From assembly GCA_963835165.1 (NCBI GenBank), contig CAWIGD010000038.1, forward strand, positions 1-64,000: a stretch of DNA of 64,000 nt, given 5' to 3'. This DNA comes from VAZQ01 sp963835165 (GTDB taxonomy: Bacteria; Pseudomonadota; Alphaproteobacteria; Rhizobiales; Xanthobacteraceae). The notes below the pieces were generated by a model that was given only the letters and a program-made list of their open reading frames with translations, was not told the origin of the DNA and did no database searches. The position numbers were made by a program, and so were the translations under genes. Positions 9,244 to 17,621 of the stretch are shown piece by piece. The stretch's first letter is position 1. Every line of letters starts with the position of its first letter.

Positions 9244-10539
9244 ATGCATCTTTGGCTCATTCCGATGGTCTACGTGGCCGCAAGCGTTGGCTGCGGGCTC
9301 GCTCTGCCGCGCATCGAGCAGGCATATCTGGGCTCCTACACGTTCAATTTATCGGTGACCTCGGCGCAGGCTTGCCTATCGGCCGCAGCTTCTGGGATGA
9401 TGGCGCTCACGGGCGTCGTATTCGCCATGGCCTTCGTCATGGTGCAATTCAGCGCGATCGCCTATTCCCCGCGGCTGGTGCTTTGGTTTGCGCGCGACCA
9501 CGTACTTTTTCATTCGCTCGGGGCATTCGCGGCCACGTTCATATACGCCCTCTTCACCCTCGCATGGATCGATCGGGGCGGATCCGGGACGGTGCCGCTG
9601 TTTTCCACCCTGTTGGTGGCGATTATGCTCATCTTCAGCATGTTGCTTTTCTCCCGGCTGGTGCAGCGCATGACCGACCTGCAGATCACGAGCGTGCTTC
9701 AGTTGATCGGCGACAAAGGCCGCAAGGTCATTCGCGACACGTTCCGGCATCTTGACAAACGGCCGGTCGCCGAATGCGAAATCGAATCCGCTGGTGGGCT
9801 TCTCCTTGGCCCGATCTCTCAAACTCTTGTGTATTCGGGGCATCCACGAACGATCGCGGAGTTCAATACCGATGGCTTGCTCCGGCAGGCACAGCGGAGC
9901 GGTGGCGTGATCGTGATGGCGTGCGCCGTCGGCGATACCCTCCTCGAAGGCAGCGTGGTGCTGCGTATTCACGGAGGGAAAGACAAGCTCGCGGAGAAAG
10001 ACCTGATGGGGGCGGTTCATCTCGCTGCCGGACGCACGTTTGAGCAGGATCCGAAATATCCCATTCGTCTGCTTGTCGACATCGCAATCAAGGCGCTTTC
10101 TCCCGCCATCAATGACCCGACGACTGCAGTGCAGGCCATCGACCAGATCGAAGACCTACTGCGTCGCCTCGCCCGGCACAATTTGGATGCAGGTTTCGCC
10201 AGAGACCCGGACGGAGTGCTCCGCGTCGTCGTTCCCATGCCGACATGGGATGATTATCTGACGCTCGCCTTCGACGAAATCCGCCAATTCGGTATGAGTT
10301 CGGTCCAGGTGATACGCCGATTGCGAGCGGCCCTCACCGGTCTCGCCGGCTCGACGACGATCGCGGCGTACGCCGAGGCGGCGCGGCGATATCTCAAACA
10401 CCTCGATGTGGTCATCGAGCGTTCGCCTCTCGATTCCGAGGACAAGGTCACGGCGTTGCAAGAGGACCCGCAAGGGCTTGGTCTCTCCCGGCAGCGGCCT
10501 GACGCTCTACTCGCATCGATGTCGGCGGGGCACACCTGA
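9244..10539 (+). CDS. DUF2254 membrane protein
   Basis: A 431-aa predicted inner-membrane protein of the DUF2254 family. Four hydrophobic segments lie in the first 140 residues (about 2-22, 43-70, 83-106, 113-136), with the family phrase SAAASGMMALTGVVFAMAFV and QFSAIAYSPR. The remaining two thirds is soluble, with RLLVDIAIKALSPAINDPTT near 278-297, the most conserved stretch of the family. Function is unknown. A GAGGG ribosome site precedes the ATG by nine bases. It is a single gene in the island. Confidence 0.9.
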   Translation: MHLWLIPMVYVAASVGCGLALPRIEQAYLGSYTFNLSVTSAQACLSAAASGMMALTGVVFAMAFVMVQFSAIAYSPRLVLWFARDHVLFHSLGAFAATFIYALFTLAWIDRGGSGTVPLFSTLLVAIMLIFSMLLFSRLVQRMTDLQITSVLQLIGDKGRKVIRDTFRHLDKRPVAECEIESAGGLLLGPISQTLVYSGHPRTIAEFNTDGLLRQAQRSGGVIVMACAVGDTLLEGSVVLRIHGGKDKLAEKDLMGAVHLAAGRTFEQDPKYPIRLLVDIAIKALSPAINDPTTAVQAIDQIEDLLRRLARHNLDAGFARDPDGVLRVVVPMPTWDDYLTLAFDEIRQFGMSSVQVIRRLRAALTGLAGSTTIAAYAEAARRYLKHLDVVIERSPLDSEDKVTALQEDPQGLGLSRQRPDALLASMSAGHT

Positions 10540-10782
10540 GCGGTCGCTGCTCGAGCGCATTCTGACCTTTCGGCAAGGCTCCGTCTTGCGTATTGGTGGC
10601 GCGTTTGGTCCGGTCAACCGCCGCGCCGCGCGGCCATTGAGTCGGACCTGCGGCTAGCAGGTCTGCCCCAAGGACCGGTTGACCTACCCCCGGCAGGCTT
10701 CTGATGCCTCAAACCACCGCGCAGAGCGGGCTGGTTGATGGTATCATGGGCGGCGGCACCTGGGAGGGAGCCCAGGCCCGGC

Positions 10783-10836
10783 ATGAGGCGACGGGAGTTC
10801 GTCAGCCTGTTCGGCGGCGCGGCGGCGACGTGGCCT
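10783..10836 (+). pseudogene. Tat-signal fragment of a binding protein
   Basis: MRRREFVSLFGGAAATWP is the stereotyped twin-arginine N-terminus of Bradyrhizobium-type ABC substrate-binding proteins. After it the frame continues into unrelated sequence and then into the small protein at 10957. Only this short signal-like piece is recognisable. The rest of 10540-10956 holds no convincing gene. Confidence 0.45.
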
Positions 10837-10956
10837 GGCATCATGCGCGGGTGTCTCGAAACCCGGAAGCTTGAGCAACTCGAAGCCGCATGGACGAGAT
10901 CGCCGGCCGGGTTGCCAATGAGAAGACTGGCGCTGCGCGCGAGAGGACCAGCACCC

Positions 10957-11163
10957 ATGAAGCCCATCGCCCTTCGCATTGAGCGTCTGCTGGCAAAGGT
11001 CGAGGCCGCGCTAGTCCCGCCGGACTTCCGCACGGTCGTGGTCTGGAAGGATTTGCTCGGCGAGGACAAATCAGAGCAGACGATTGCCGAGATGCGCGCC
11101 GACGGCCGGCTCACTGATCGGGATCGACTTCTCATCGTCTCATGGCGACCGCCAACGCCCTGA
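10957..11163 (+). CDS. small conserved protein, copy 2 (EDKSEQ family)
   Basis: A 68-aa paralog of the protein at 3687-3905, sharing GEDKSEQTIAEMRADGRLTD and DRLLIVSWRPP. The ATG at 10957 is preceded by AGAGGA. The DUF5681 partner seen beside copy 1 is not recognisable here. Function unknown; I infer a phage- or terminase-associated origin from the neighbour of copy 1. Confidence 0.6.
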   Translation: MKPIALRIERLLAKVEAALVPPDFRTVVVWKDLLGEDKSEQTIAEMRADGRLTDRDRLLIVSWRPPTP

Positions 11164-11343
11164 GCGCCGCCGGAATGTTTTCTTATCACCGCTCGCTCGC
11201 CATCGCTGGTAGCGGCCCACGGCAGCGTTGATGAGTGGCTCTGGCGACTATGCAGGCTGTACAGAAACCCTTCGAAAACTGACTCGCGTTTGTGGCGTGA
11301 TTCGCGTCGAAATTAGTCCTTGCCAGATTGAGGGGAGGCTGAC

Positions 11344-11941
11344 ATGGCAAAGCGAGCGGCGATCTACCTTCGGGTGTCCACGGACGCACAGACGACCGAG
11401 AACCAAGAGCGGGCGCTGCGTGAGGTTGCGGCGCGCTCGGGTCACGAGATCGTGGCGGTGTACAGGGATGATGGCATCTCGGGGGCCAAGGGCCGCGACA
11501 AGCGCCCCGGCTTCGACGCCATGCACAAGGACGCCTCGCGCCGGAAGTTTGATATCGTCATGGTCGGTCGATCGGCTCGGTCGCAGCCTTCAAGACCTAA
11601 TCGGCTTCCTCTCCGAGCTGCACTCACTCGGGATCGACCTTGCCCTGCATCAACAGGGCATCGACACCACGACGCCCGCCGGCAAGGCCATGTTTCAAAT
11701 GATTGGCGTGTTTGCCGAGTTCGAACGCAGCATGATCGTCGAGCGGGTGCGCGCTGGTGTTGCCAGGGCCAAGGCGAGCGGCACCAAGAGCGGCAAAGCC
11801 TTCGGCCGCCCCCGAGTGCCGGCCGAGACGGAACAGCGAATCCGCGACGCCCTGGCGACTCCTGGGAGGCCTGGCTTTCACAAGATCGCGGCGCAGTTTG
11901 GTGTAGCGACAGGGACGGTGCAGCGGATCGCGCAGGCGTGA
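11344..11941 (+). pseudogene. serine recombinase (resolvase/invertase), frameshifted
   Basis: Frame one starts MAKRAAIYLRVSTDAQ with catalytic Ser12 and continues to about 11565 (RRKFDIVM). A second frame then carries WSVDRLGRSLQDLIGFL, HQQGIDTTTPAGKAMFQM, FAEFERSMIVERVRAG and a C-terminal helix-turn-helix (HKIAAQFGVATGTVQRIAQA). Together they make one complete small resolvase of about 195 residues interrupted by a net loss of two bases near 11565. The AAGGGGAG-like site before the ATG and full domain content suggest a recent lesion or a sequencing error. It is the only recombinase in the island and could once have mobilised part of it. Confidence 0.85.
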
Positions 11942-12027
11942 ATCCCGCCGAGAAACAACGGCGACGGGAACCCGCCGGTCGCCACCACGACGCCCGCCCA
12001 GTGCCGATGTCGAGGAACGGGCGCTAT

Positions 12028-12336
12028 TTAGGCTCGCTTGGCCAGGTTGGCGCCGGCGCTGAGTGCAGTGTTCGGCGCAGACCGATGAAGTGCCTCCTCA
12101 ACATCGATCGCGGCGAATAACGTCCCCGCGACGCTCGCCGACGGCTCACCGAGCGCCTCGTTGAGGTTGATCGTCTCCGCAAGCTCCTCAAGAACGAGCG
12201 CATAGCGCCGCGCAAGCTCAACGTCGCCTGCAAGCGCTTTCTCGACGCAATCGGATTCGCTGCGGCTCAGCGTGCCTGCCGCATACCAGGGCAGCAGAAG
12301 CTCGAGTCGCCACCGCTCTGCGTCTTCTTTGATCAT
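12028..12336 (-). CDS. anti-sigma-factor-like protein
   Basis: A 102-aa protein with RWRLELLLPWYAAGTLS followed by an acidic helix and RYALVLEELAETINLNEALG, the layout of short cytoplasmic anti-sigma-like proteins in Bradyrhizobium-type genomes that start LLPWYAAGTL. I see no zinc-binding HxxxC motif and no membrane helix. The start at 12336 (MIKEDAER) is chosen because the longer frame upstream has no family resemblance. Such genes normally follow an ECF sigma gene, but none is adjacent, so it is either orphaned by rearrangement or pairs in trans. Confidence 0.6.
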   Translation of the reverse strand: MIKEDAERWRLELLLPWYAAGTLSRSESDCVEKALAGDVELARRYALVLEELAETINLNEALGEPSASVAGTLFAAIDVEEALHRSAPNTALSAGANLAKRA

Positions 12337-12641
12337 GCTGATGCCCGTTCTTACCACACCATCGCGCAGTCCATCTGACTCTCGCAGAGTTGACTTTGAG
12401 ATCGGTTGATTTGAGGCTTGCGGTCTCAAAAAACGAAGAAATCGCCCGAGTGTGATTTTCTGGCAACGGCAGTGGAGCGTGTGTGAGTGGCTGGATTTGA
12501 AATGAGCACTGGCTGGATTTGAGAATTGTAAAAATGTCACGGTTGCAGGATGTTGCTTCTACGCGCTGTTGGGGTGCCGCGCCTAGTGGTAGGATCACCC
12601 CGATCACGATCCCGCCAGACTCGTGATTGCGCTGCACAAGA

Positions 12642-12674
12642 AAGCCCCGGTGACCGTGTCCCGGCCCGGGGCTT
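12642..12674. terminator. GC-rich stem-loop before small membrane gene
   Basis: AAGCCCCGG and CCGGGGCTT form a perfect nine-base stem with a 15-base loop. There is no clear T run on either side, so it is a weak terminator candidate or a structured 5' leader for the gene at 12694. Confidence 0.35.
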
Positions 12675-12693
12675 CCATTAAGCGGTCCGTGTC

Positions 12694-12834
12694 ATGTCAT
12701 TCACCGCGACCTTTGTTTCCATTGCCGCGATAGTCGGCGCCGCCGTGATTGTCCTAACTGCTGTTGTTGGGTTCGGATGTTACAGATTTTTGCGGGACCT
12801 TTTCGGTAAGCCGCCGAGGGAACTGGACGCCTAA
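12694..12834 (+). CDS. 46-aa single-span membrane protein
   Basis: Reads MSFTATFVSIAAIVGAAVIV and on through one hydrophobic helix of about 24 residues to a basic juxtamembrane RFLRDLFGK and a short polar tail ending in LDA. Size and topology resemble small phage or toxin-like membrane proteins, but I do not recognise a family. It lies between two stem-loops (12642 and 13107) in the island. Confidence 0.4.
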   Translation: MSFTATFVSIAAIVGAAVIVLTAVVGFGCYRFLRDLFGKPPRELDA

Positions 12835-13106
12835 AGGTCCACCAGATAGGCCGCTTCAGTTTGCGGACGTGCATGAGGCGGCTTTCTCACCAGAAGTTAC
12901 GCGAGAAAGCCCTGCCGACCGTAATCGCCACGTGCATATCCGCGCGCTGTCCAATCGGCCAATCGGCGACGCGGGCGGGCTTTTTCGTGCGAGTCCCCTG
13001 TGTGCCGTGCAACCAACGGTGCGGCTCGGCGTTGAGGTGGTGGGCTTGCTGCGTTTCGGAGGGAACGGCAAGCCCGGTTATGGCAACACACACAATGGAC
13101 CCACCT

Positions 13107-13137
13107 AGCCCCGCTCCCGCACGCGGGGCTTTTGTTT
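13107..13137 (+). terminator. rho-independent terminator
   Basis: AGCCCCGC and GCGGGGCT make a perfect eight-base stem with an eight-base loop, followed by TTTGTTT. It would end transcription from the small membrane gene at 12694 or from an unannotated short transcript. Confidence 0.75.
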
Positions 13138-13320
13138 GGCGACCCTCCCCCTCCGTAGGATGCCGGCGTGCTGACTCAGCGCGGCCCGCTGGTGCGTTTT
13201 GCGGCTGGCGGCTACATACCCCCCCCCCATAGGGTCTGGGGCGGTTTTTCGCACCAGCGGCTGTATGGCGGCGGGTCAAAATTTGGGCGATTGCTGGGGG
13301 AAAACTGACCCGTGGCGACT

Positions 13321-13360
13321 TTCGCGAGGTTTTGCGAGGTTTCGCGAGGTTTCGCGGGAG
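13321..13360 (+). repeat. 10-bp tandem repeat, four units
   Basis: Four consecutive units of TTCGCGAGGT, the second with T for C and the last degenerate. It ends at the ribosome site of the putative gene at 13369. Confidence 0.75.
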
Positions 13361-13368
13361 TGCGGGCG

Positions 13369-13788
13369 ATGATCGACATCGGGAATGCGACGCTCCGGTG
13401 GAAGGGCGGCCGGGTTTGGGTGACGGCGGGCGATGATCGGCTGCGCTCTGGCGAGTGCGGGCAGCCGATCGGCGGATTGAGCGACGCCATGGCCGCCGCG
13501 TGGTTGGCGGTGACTGATGGGTGCCGGTGGATCGGAATCCGCAACGCCTCGTCCGTCCGCAGCTCGCCCTCAATCAACCGAAGCTCCAACCGCAAACGCT
13601 CCCGCCGCAAACGCTCCCGCCGCTGTCCGCCGTCAGCGCTCATTGGACAGACCGGGTGGATTGATGCCTCCTGTCTCAAAATCTCTGACGACGGACATAT
13701 GTGCACTATCTGGAATAGCCAAGCGCCGTTACGATTAGCGACGCGACTACGATTGCAATTCCAGCACTCACGAGCAGCGCCGCACTGA
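13369..13788 (+). CDS. hypothetical protein, phage-like region
   Basis: A 139-aa open frame starting MIDIGNATLRWKGGRVWVTA after a GGGAG ribosome site. The first 60 residues have normal globular composition; the middle is an arginine/serine stretch encoded by a duplicated 15-bp sequence near 13591-13620, and the end overlaps the opposing gene candidate at 13706. I do not recognise a family, and the 3' part may not be coding. Confidence 0.3.
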   Translation: MIDIGNATLRWKGGRVWVTAGDDRLRSGECGQPIGGLSDAMAAAWLAVTDGCRWIGIRNASSVRSSPSINRSSNRKRSRRKRSRRCPPSALIGQTGWIDASCLKISDDGHMCTIWNSQAPLRLATRLRLQFQHSRAAPH

Positions 13789-14050
13789 CAGCGATGTAAT
13801 GCAGGTCGCTCGGGCTTCCGTGCCAATTGCGCCTTCGGGTCCAAGCCCGCACGATCAGTGCCGTCGTACCGACATACAAAACAACAGTTCCGGCGTAGAT
13901 CAAAGCAACCACAACGGTCGTGCTGGTGGAGGCCAAAGCTGTGTCCTCGCTTGACGCGACTCGCCGGCCGGCGCATCTCGGGCGCCCCCACCCGACGTTG
14001 GTCGCGCCGGATGGGGACTTGTCACAACACACCGGAGAAGGGCGCGTCAT
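13706..14050 (-). CDS. putative two-helix membrane protein
   Basis: A 114-aa frame whose C-terminal 70 residues form two clear membrane helices (TTVVVALIYAGTVVLYVGTT and YIAVSAALLVSAGIAIVVAS) separated by a basic loop RAWTRRRNW. The N-terminal third is low-complexity and the true start may be further in. No ribosome site is obvious at 14050. Family unknown. Confidence 0.35.
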   Translation of the reverse strand: MTRPSPVCCDKSPSGATNVGWGRPRCAGRRVASSEDTALASTSTTVVVALIYAGTVVLYVGTTALIVRAWTRRRNWHGSPSDLHYIAVSAALLVSAGIAIVVASLIVTALGYSR

Positions 14051-14274
14051 GACCGGAACGAATTTAGCAAAAAACAGATCGGCTTGCCGCTTCGCCCTGA
14101 CGGGGCGCGCTTGGACGGGTGCCGCGCTTCGCCCAGCGGCGGGTGATCTGGTTCTTCTGGCCGATACGAGCCTCATCTGCGAACCTGATTTCTATCGTGT
14201 CGATGCCGACCGCCTTCTCACGCGCGATTGCGTCCAGGCGCGCGGGGAAGCTTTTTTAAAATCCTCGGAGCCTC

Positions 14275-14496
14275 ATGTCCGCGCTCAAGTGTTTCGGCTT
14301 CTTCAAAAAGGCTGACGCTGCGGCCAGGACATATCGCGCCAACGCGCTGCGGCAGCCCCTGGTGCGCCCTGGTGCATCGGGGGTGTCGTTGCGTATTCTC
14401 GAAGGCGGTGCGCCAGCGGTCGCGTCCCTGTCGCAAGTCATCCTCGCGGCGTTCGCTGGCGCGGATGACGGCGCGACCCGTGCGGGAGGCGGATAA
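14275..14496 (+). CDS. hypothetical 73-aa protein
   Basis: Starts MSALKCFGFFKKADAAARTY six bases after a GGAG. The composition is acceptable for coding but there is an equally long frame on the other strand and I do not recognise a family. Confidence 0.25.
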   Translation: MSALKCFGFFKKADAAARTYRANALRQPLVRPGASGVSLRILEGGAPAVASLSQVILAAFAGADDGATRAGGG

Positions 14497-14546
14497 TTCG
14501 GGCGGGGAATTTCCGGCCTTGTCGGTTGACAGCAAGGGAGGACGCG

Positions 14547-14771
14547 ATGTCGTCGAAGAAGTTGGATGCTGCGATAGATGCGCTGGTTGATGCGCTGGCC
14601 GAGTTGCCCGAGCACGAGGGGTGGCAGCGCGGCAACCGGCTGGGGATTGCGGGTTCGCGTGTCGCCTCGGAAATAGGTAATTGGACTTTAGGGAGATTTG
14701 CTAATCCCCCTTGTACGTCTAGGACTAGGCGGTCGTGCGATTGCTTCCTCCAGGATCATTCCACTCCTTAA
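14547..14771 (+). CDS. small protein with disrupted C-terminus
   Basis: Begins MSSKKLDAAIDALVDALAEL after a strong AGGGAGG ribosome site. The first 45 residues are a well-formed acidic helix region; from about 14675 the translation becomes cysteine- and serine-rich and runs antisense into the 3' end of the endonuclease-like gene. I infer that a longer gene was cut by insertion of that element. The original family is not recognisable from the fragment. Confidence 0.4.
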   Translation: MSSKKLDAAIDALVDALAELPEHEGWQRGNRLGIAGSRVASEIGNWTLGRFANPPCTSRTRRSCDCFLQDHSTP

Positions 14772-15146
14772 TCTGCTTACGAGAGTTTGAAGCTTAAGCC
14801 CGGCCATTTCGGCGACTTGGGCGAGAGGTAAGGTTTCGCCGTTCAGGACTACGAAGCGCTTGCGGGGGCGCGTAAGGGGTGCCCAACGGCAGTTCTCGGG
14901 GCAATAGTTCCCTTCTCTGTCGATGCGTTGCAAGGTCAGCCCTGGCGGGCGGGGACCCATGTCGCCTAGGAAACACTCGGCTCCGGTCTTGCCGTCCTCC
15001 CCTACGAGCCACCTCGGGCAGACGATTATACCCCTGCCGCCGTAATACTTGTAGTGTGGGTCTCGCTGATTATAGCAGCGCTTCTTCATAAGCTTATAGG
15101 ACTGATATTCGGAAGAGAGGTAACGTCGGTGCTTCGAGTATTTCAT
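14688..15146 (-). CDS. HNH-type mobile endonuclease candidate
   Basis: A 152-aa protein with KRCYNQRDPHYKYYGGRGI at residues 22-40, VCPRW, FLGDMGPRPPGLTLQRIDRE at 59-78 and NYCPENCRWAPLTRPRKR at 80-97. This layout (RCYNPxxxxYxxYGGRGI...DMGPRP...LxRIDNxGNYxPxNCRWA) is that of small phage and intron-like HNH/AP2-linked homing endonuclease proteins. Residues 106-136 form a helix-turn-helix-like DNA-binding tail. An AAGG lies eight bases before the ATG. The gene is richer in A+T than its surroundings, and its 3' end overlaps the tail of a small ORF, as expected for an inserted mobile gene. Confidence 0.7.
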   Translation of the reverse strand: MKYSKHRRYLSSEYQSYKLMKKRCYNQRDPHYKYYGGRGIIVCPRWLVGEDGKTGAECFLGDMGPRPPGLTLQRIDREGNYCPENCRWAPLTRPRKRFVVLNGETLPLAQVAEMAGLKLQTLVSRLRSGMILEEAIARPPSPRRTRGISKSP

Positions 15147-15580
15147 GAGGCAACCTTATCCGATACAAAGAGTAGCAAAGTGTAAACTAGGCCATTGCTT
15201 CATCTCTGTCTCATTGTGGCAGAAGGGCTGCATTCAAGACTATGAAGAGATAGCCACTGATCCTCAAGGAGGTGCCGGCAGCCGCAAATCGGCCAGACTA
15301 TGCAGAATTGGGGCCAGCATGCCAAAGGGGTGGGTGATGCGCCGCACGCGTTAGCCGGAGCGACTAGGGGCTGGGCCTTGGCCCTCAGTCAAGCCGCGGC
15401 TAACACGTGCGAACGGCACGATGCTTCCGGCCCGCGTTCGTTAACAGGGATGCGGATACCAAGCGAGGAATTGGCACGTCTGTTGCTGAAACATCACAGA
15501 CTCTCGTTCGAACCTTCTGTAGAAATACACCAGCTTCCCGAGCGGGGGATCGCGCGGGGCTTAACAGCGGAGAAGCGAAT
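15147..15580. other. 430-bp region upstream of the broken outer-membrane gene
   Basis: No convincing gene. It contains the 5' region of the beta-barrel pseudogene; an AGCGGAGAAG ribosome site directly precedes its ATG. Confidence 0.4.
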
Positions 15581-16344
15581 ATGAAAAAGTTCCTATTAAC
15601 AAGTGCTGCTCTTGCCATCCTCTCGGTGGGATCAGCTTATGCGGCGGATATGCGCCCCTAGGCCCGCGCCGCCACCGCCTGCGTACAGCTGGAACGGCCT
15701 CTATTGGGGTGTGAACATCGGCTACAGCTGGGGCCAATCGAAGAACGATGCTGACTTTGCAAGTTGCTCCGGGCGTGTTCGGCACCGCGTCGGCATCCCG
15801 CGATGTCAATGGGGTGATCGGCGGCTTCCAGTCAGGCTACAACTATCAGTTCGGCCAATGGGTCTGGGGCTTTGAAACCGACTTTCAGGCCTCCGGCCAG
15901 AAGGGCAGCGAGGTCCTCCAAATCAACGCTGATCCAACATTCTTGAGCACCGATCACAAGCTTAAATGGTTCGGCACCTCGCGCAGCCGTCTGGGCGTGC
16001 TGTGGACTCCCAACACTCTGCTCTACGGAACGTTCGGTGTCGCCTACGGCCAAGTCAAAGAGGACGCCACCATCAGTCGCGGAGTTCAGTCTGCCACCTT
16101 AACTTTCAAAGACTGGAAGGCTGGCTGGACTGCTGGCGCGGGCATCGAAACGACCTTGGGTAATGGCTGGACCGCGAAGCTTGAATACCTCTACCTGGAC
16201 CTGGGCAGAACTGAGAGCACCATCGCTACGCCGGGCCTGGGTACTCTGGTGGCCACAAGCCGCCGCTTCACCGACAACATTGTGCGTGTCGGTTTCAACT
16301 ATAAGTGGGGCGGTGGCGGTTATGGCGGCGGATATGGATATTGA
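15581..16344 (+). pseudogene. outer-membrane beta-barrel protein, copy 1, two frameshifts
   Basis: Begins with signal peptide MKKFLLTSAALAILSVGSAY and AADMRP, then hits a TAG at about 15659. Sequence in the next frame (APRPAPPPPAYSWNGLYWGV) matches the paralog downstream, and a second shift near 15750 leads to the frame that encodes GGFQSGYNYQFGQWVWGFET through to the C-terminus FNYKWGGGGYGGGYGY. All parts of an Omp25/31-like porin-family barrel are present in order, so two single-base lesions separate this copy from an intact protein. Either the gene is dying or the assembly has indels. A strong terminator follows. Confidence 0.85.
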
Positions 16345-16380
16345 GCGCTGAACGCCAAGTAGCGAAGGTTTAAACGTAGC

Positions 16381-16414
16381 AGCCCCGGAGAGCTTCTCTC
16401 CGGGGCTTTCCATT
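16381..16414 (+). terminator. rho-independent terminator of beta-barrel copy 1
   Basis: AGCCCCGGAGAG and CTCTCCGGGGCT form a perfect 12-base stem with a three-base loop, followed by TTTCCATTT, 37 bp after the stop codon. Confidence 0.85.
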
Positions 16415-16618
16415 TGGGCCGCCAAACGGCTTCACAGGCAACCATCGGTCTGTAGGCTAGCCTGTAGGTAGCATTGGATTGGTTAAAATTATTCACATTA
16501 CTTCAATTATGCGACGCGGAGGGCGTTACCGAGCGCTGGCGTACAGGGTTCGAGTTGCTGCGGGGAATGCGTGAGCAGCGGCTTGGAACTTGGTCAATAT
16601 CGGACAGGGGACATTGTT

Positions 16619-17359
16619 ATGAAGAAGCTACTTCTTGCGACGACTGCTTTCGTGGTTCTGGCGGTAGGCTCCGCCACCGCCGCTGACTTGAGGCCGGCGT
16701 ATAGGTCGGCGCCGCCGCCCCCGCCCGTCTATAGCTGGACCGGCCTCTATTGGGGCGTGAACGTCGGCTACAGCTGGGGGCAGGCCAAGGACGAGGTGAG
16801 CTTGCTCGGGGTCGGCACGTTCTCCGAATCCCAGAAGGTCGACGGCGTCGTCGGCGGCTTCCAGTCGGGCTACAACTATCAGTTCGGCCAATGGGTGCTC
16901 GGCTTTGAAACCGACATTCAAGCCTCGGGTCAGAAGGGTGGCACGACGCTCCAGGTCTCGGCGCTTCCGCTCACGACTCTGACCACCGACCACAAGCTCA
17001 CCTGGTTCGGCACCTCGCGCACCCGCCTGGGTGTGTTGTGGTCGCCAAACGTCCTGCTCTACGGGACGGCCGGTGTCGCGTACGGTCAGGTCAAGGATAC
17101 CGCCACGCTCACCGCCCCCGGCGCGTCTGTCACCGGGACCTTCAAGGACACGAAGGCCGGCTGGACCGCGGGCGCGGGCGTCGAAGGCGCCATCGGCGGC
17201 GGCTGGAGCGCCAGGCTCGAATATCTCTACATCGACCTCGGCAAGACCGAGCAGACGCTCGCCACGCCGGCGCTGGGACAGGTCATTTCGGAGACCCGCC
17301 GCTTCACCGACAACATCGTGCGCGTCGGCTTCAACTACAAGTGGGGCGGCGGTTACTGA
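16619..17359 (+). CDS. outer-membrane beta-barrel protein, copy 2
   Basis: A 246-aa porin-family protein of the Omp25/Omp31/RopB type that inserts in the outer membrane as an eight-stranded barrel. The signal peptide ends at ATAAD (about residue 22), followed by a proline-rich linker and VYSWTGLYWGVNVGYSWGQ, then alternating strands ending in RRFTDNIVRVGFNYKWGGGY. I chose the ATG at 16619 for its AGGGGA ribosome site and intact signal peptide. It is a tandem paralog of the broken copy at 15581 and has its own terminator. Role probably structural or envelope interaction. Confidence 0.9.
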   Translation: MKKLLLATTAFVVLAVGSATAADLRPAYRSAPPPPPVYSWTGLYWGVNVGYSWGQAKDEVSLLGVGTFSESQKVDGVVGGFQSGYNYQFGQWVLGFETDIQASGQKGGTTLQVSALPLTTLTTDHKLTWFGTSRTRLGVLWSPNVLLYGTAGVAYGQVKDTATLTAPGASVTGTFKDTKAGWTAGAGVEGAIGGGWSARLEYLYIDLGKTEQTLATPALGQVISETRRFTDNIVRVGFNYKWGGGY

Positions 17360-17384
17360 TCGGCGTCGAACTTCCTCAATCAGA

Positions 17385-17419
17385 GGGCCGCTTGCATCCG
17401 CAAGCGGCCCTTTTGCTTT
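17385..17419 (+). terminator. rho-independent terminator of beta-barrel copy 2
   Basis: GGGCCGCTTG and CAAGCGGCCC form a perfect ten-base stem with a six-base loop, followed by TTTTGCTTT. Confidence 0.9.
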
Positions 17420-17593
17420 GCGCGCCGGCGGTGCCCACGGCGTGCACCTCCGGCTTTTCCCGTCGGCCGCCCGGCCTTACCGGCGAAGACCTTGGGTCGC
17501 GCTGGGCTAACGGCGTTGGCCCCCGAATCGCGGGTGTGTGCCGACCGTGCAGGCGCCGCAATCGCGAATGAACAGGAATTCAGTTCTATCTTA

Positions 17594-17621
17594 TTGTTAC
17601 AACGCAACTGCAGCATAGATA
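17594..17621 (+). promoter_or_regulatory. possible sucA promoter
   Basis: TTGTTA and TAGATA are separated by 16 bases in the only A+T-rich patch between the beta-barrel terminator and sucA. The match to a housekeeping promoter is modest. Because sucA is cut off from sucD, it needs its own promoter and this is the best-placed candidate. Confidence 0.3.

Larger units (their letters stand above)
12835..13368. other. 530-bp stretch without a clear gene
   Basis: Contains a rho-independent terminator at 13107 and a run of nine C near 13212-13220. Open frames here are short and overlap on both strands. The end carries the tandem repeat at 13321. Confidence 0.4.

Noticed and set aside
13212..13991. 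Minus-strand open frame of about 259 codons in the island
   Set aside because: Arginine/histidine-rich shadow composition, no ribosome site and no family resemblance; it crosses a tandem repeat and a poly-C run.
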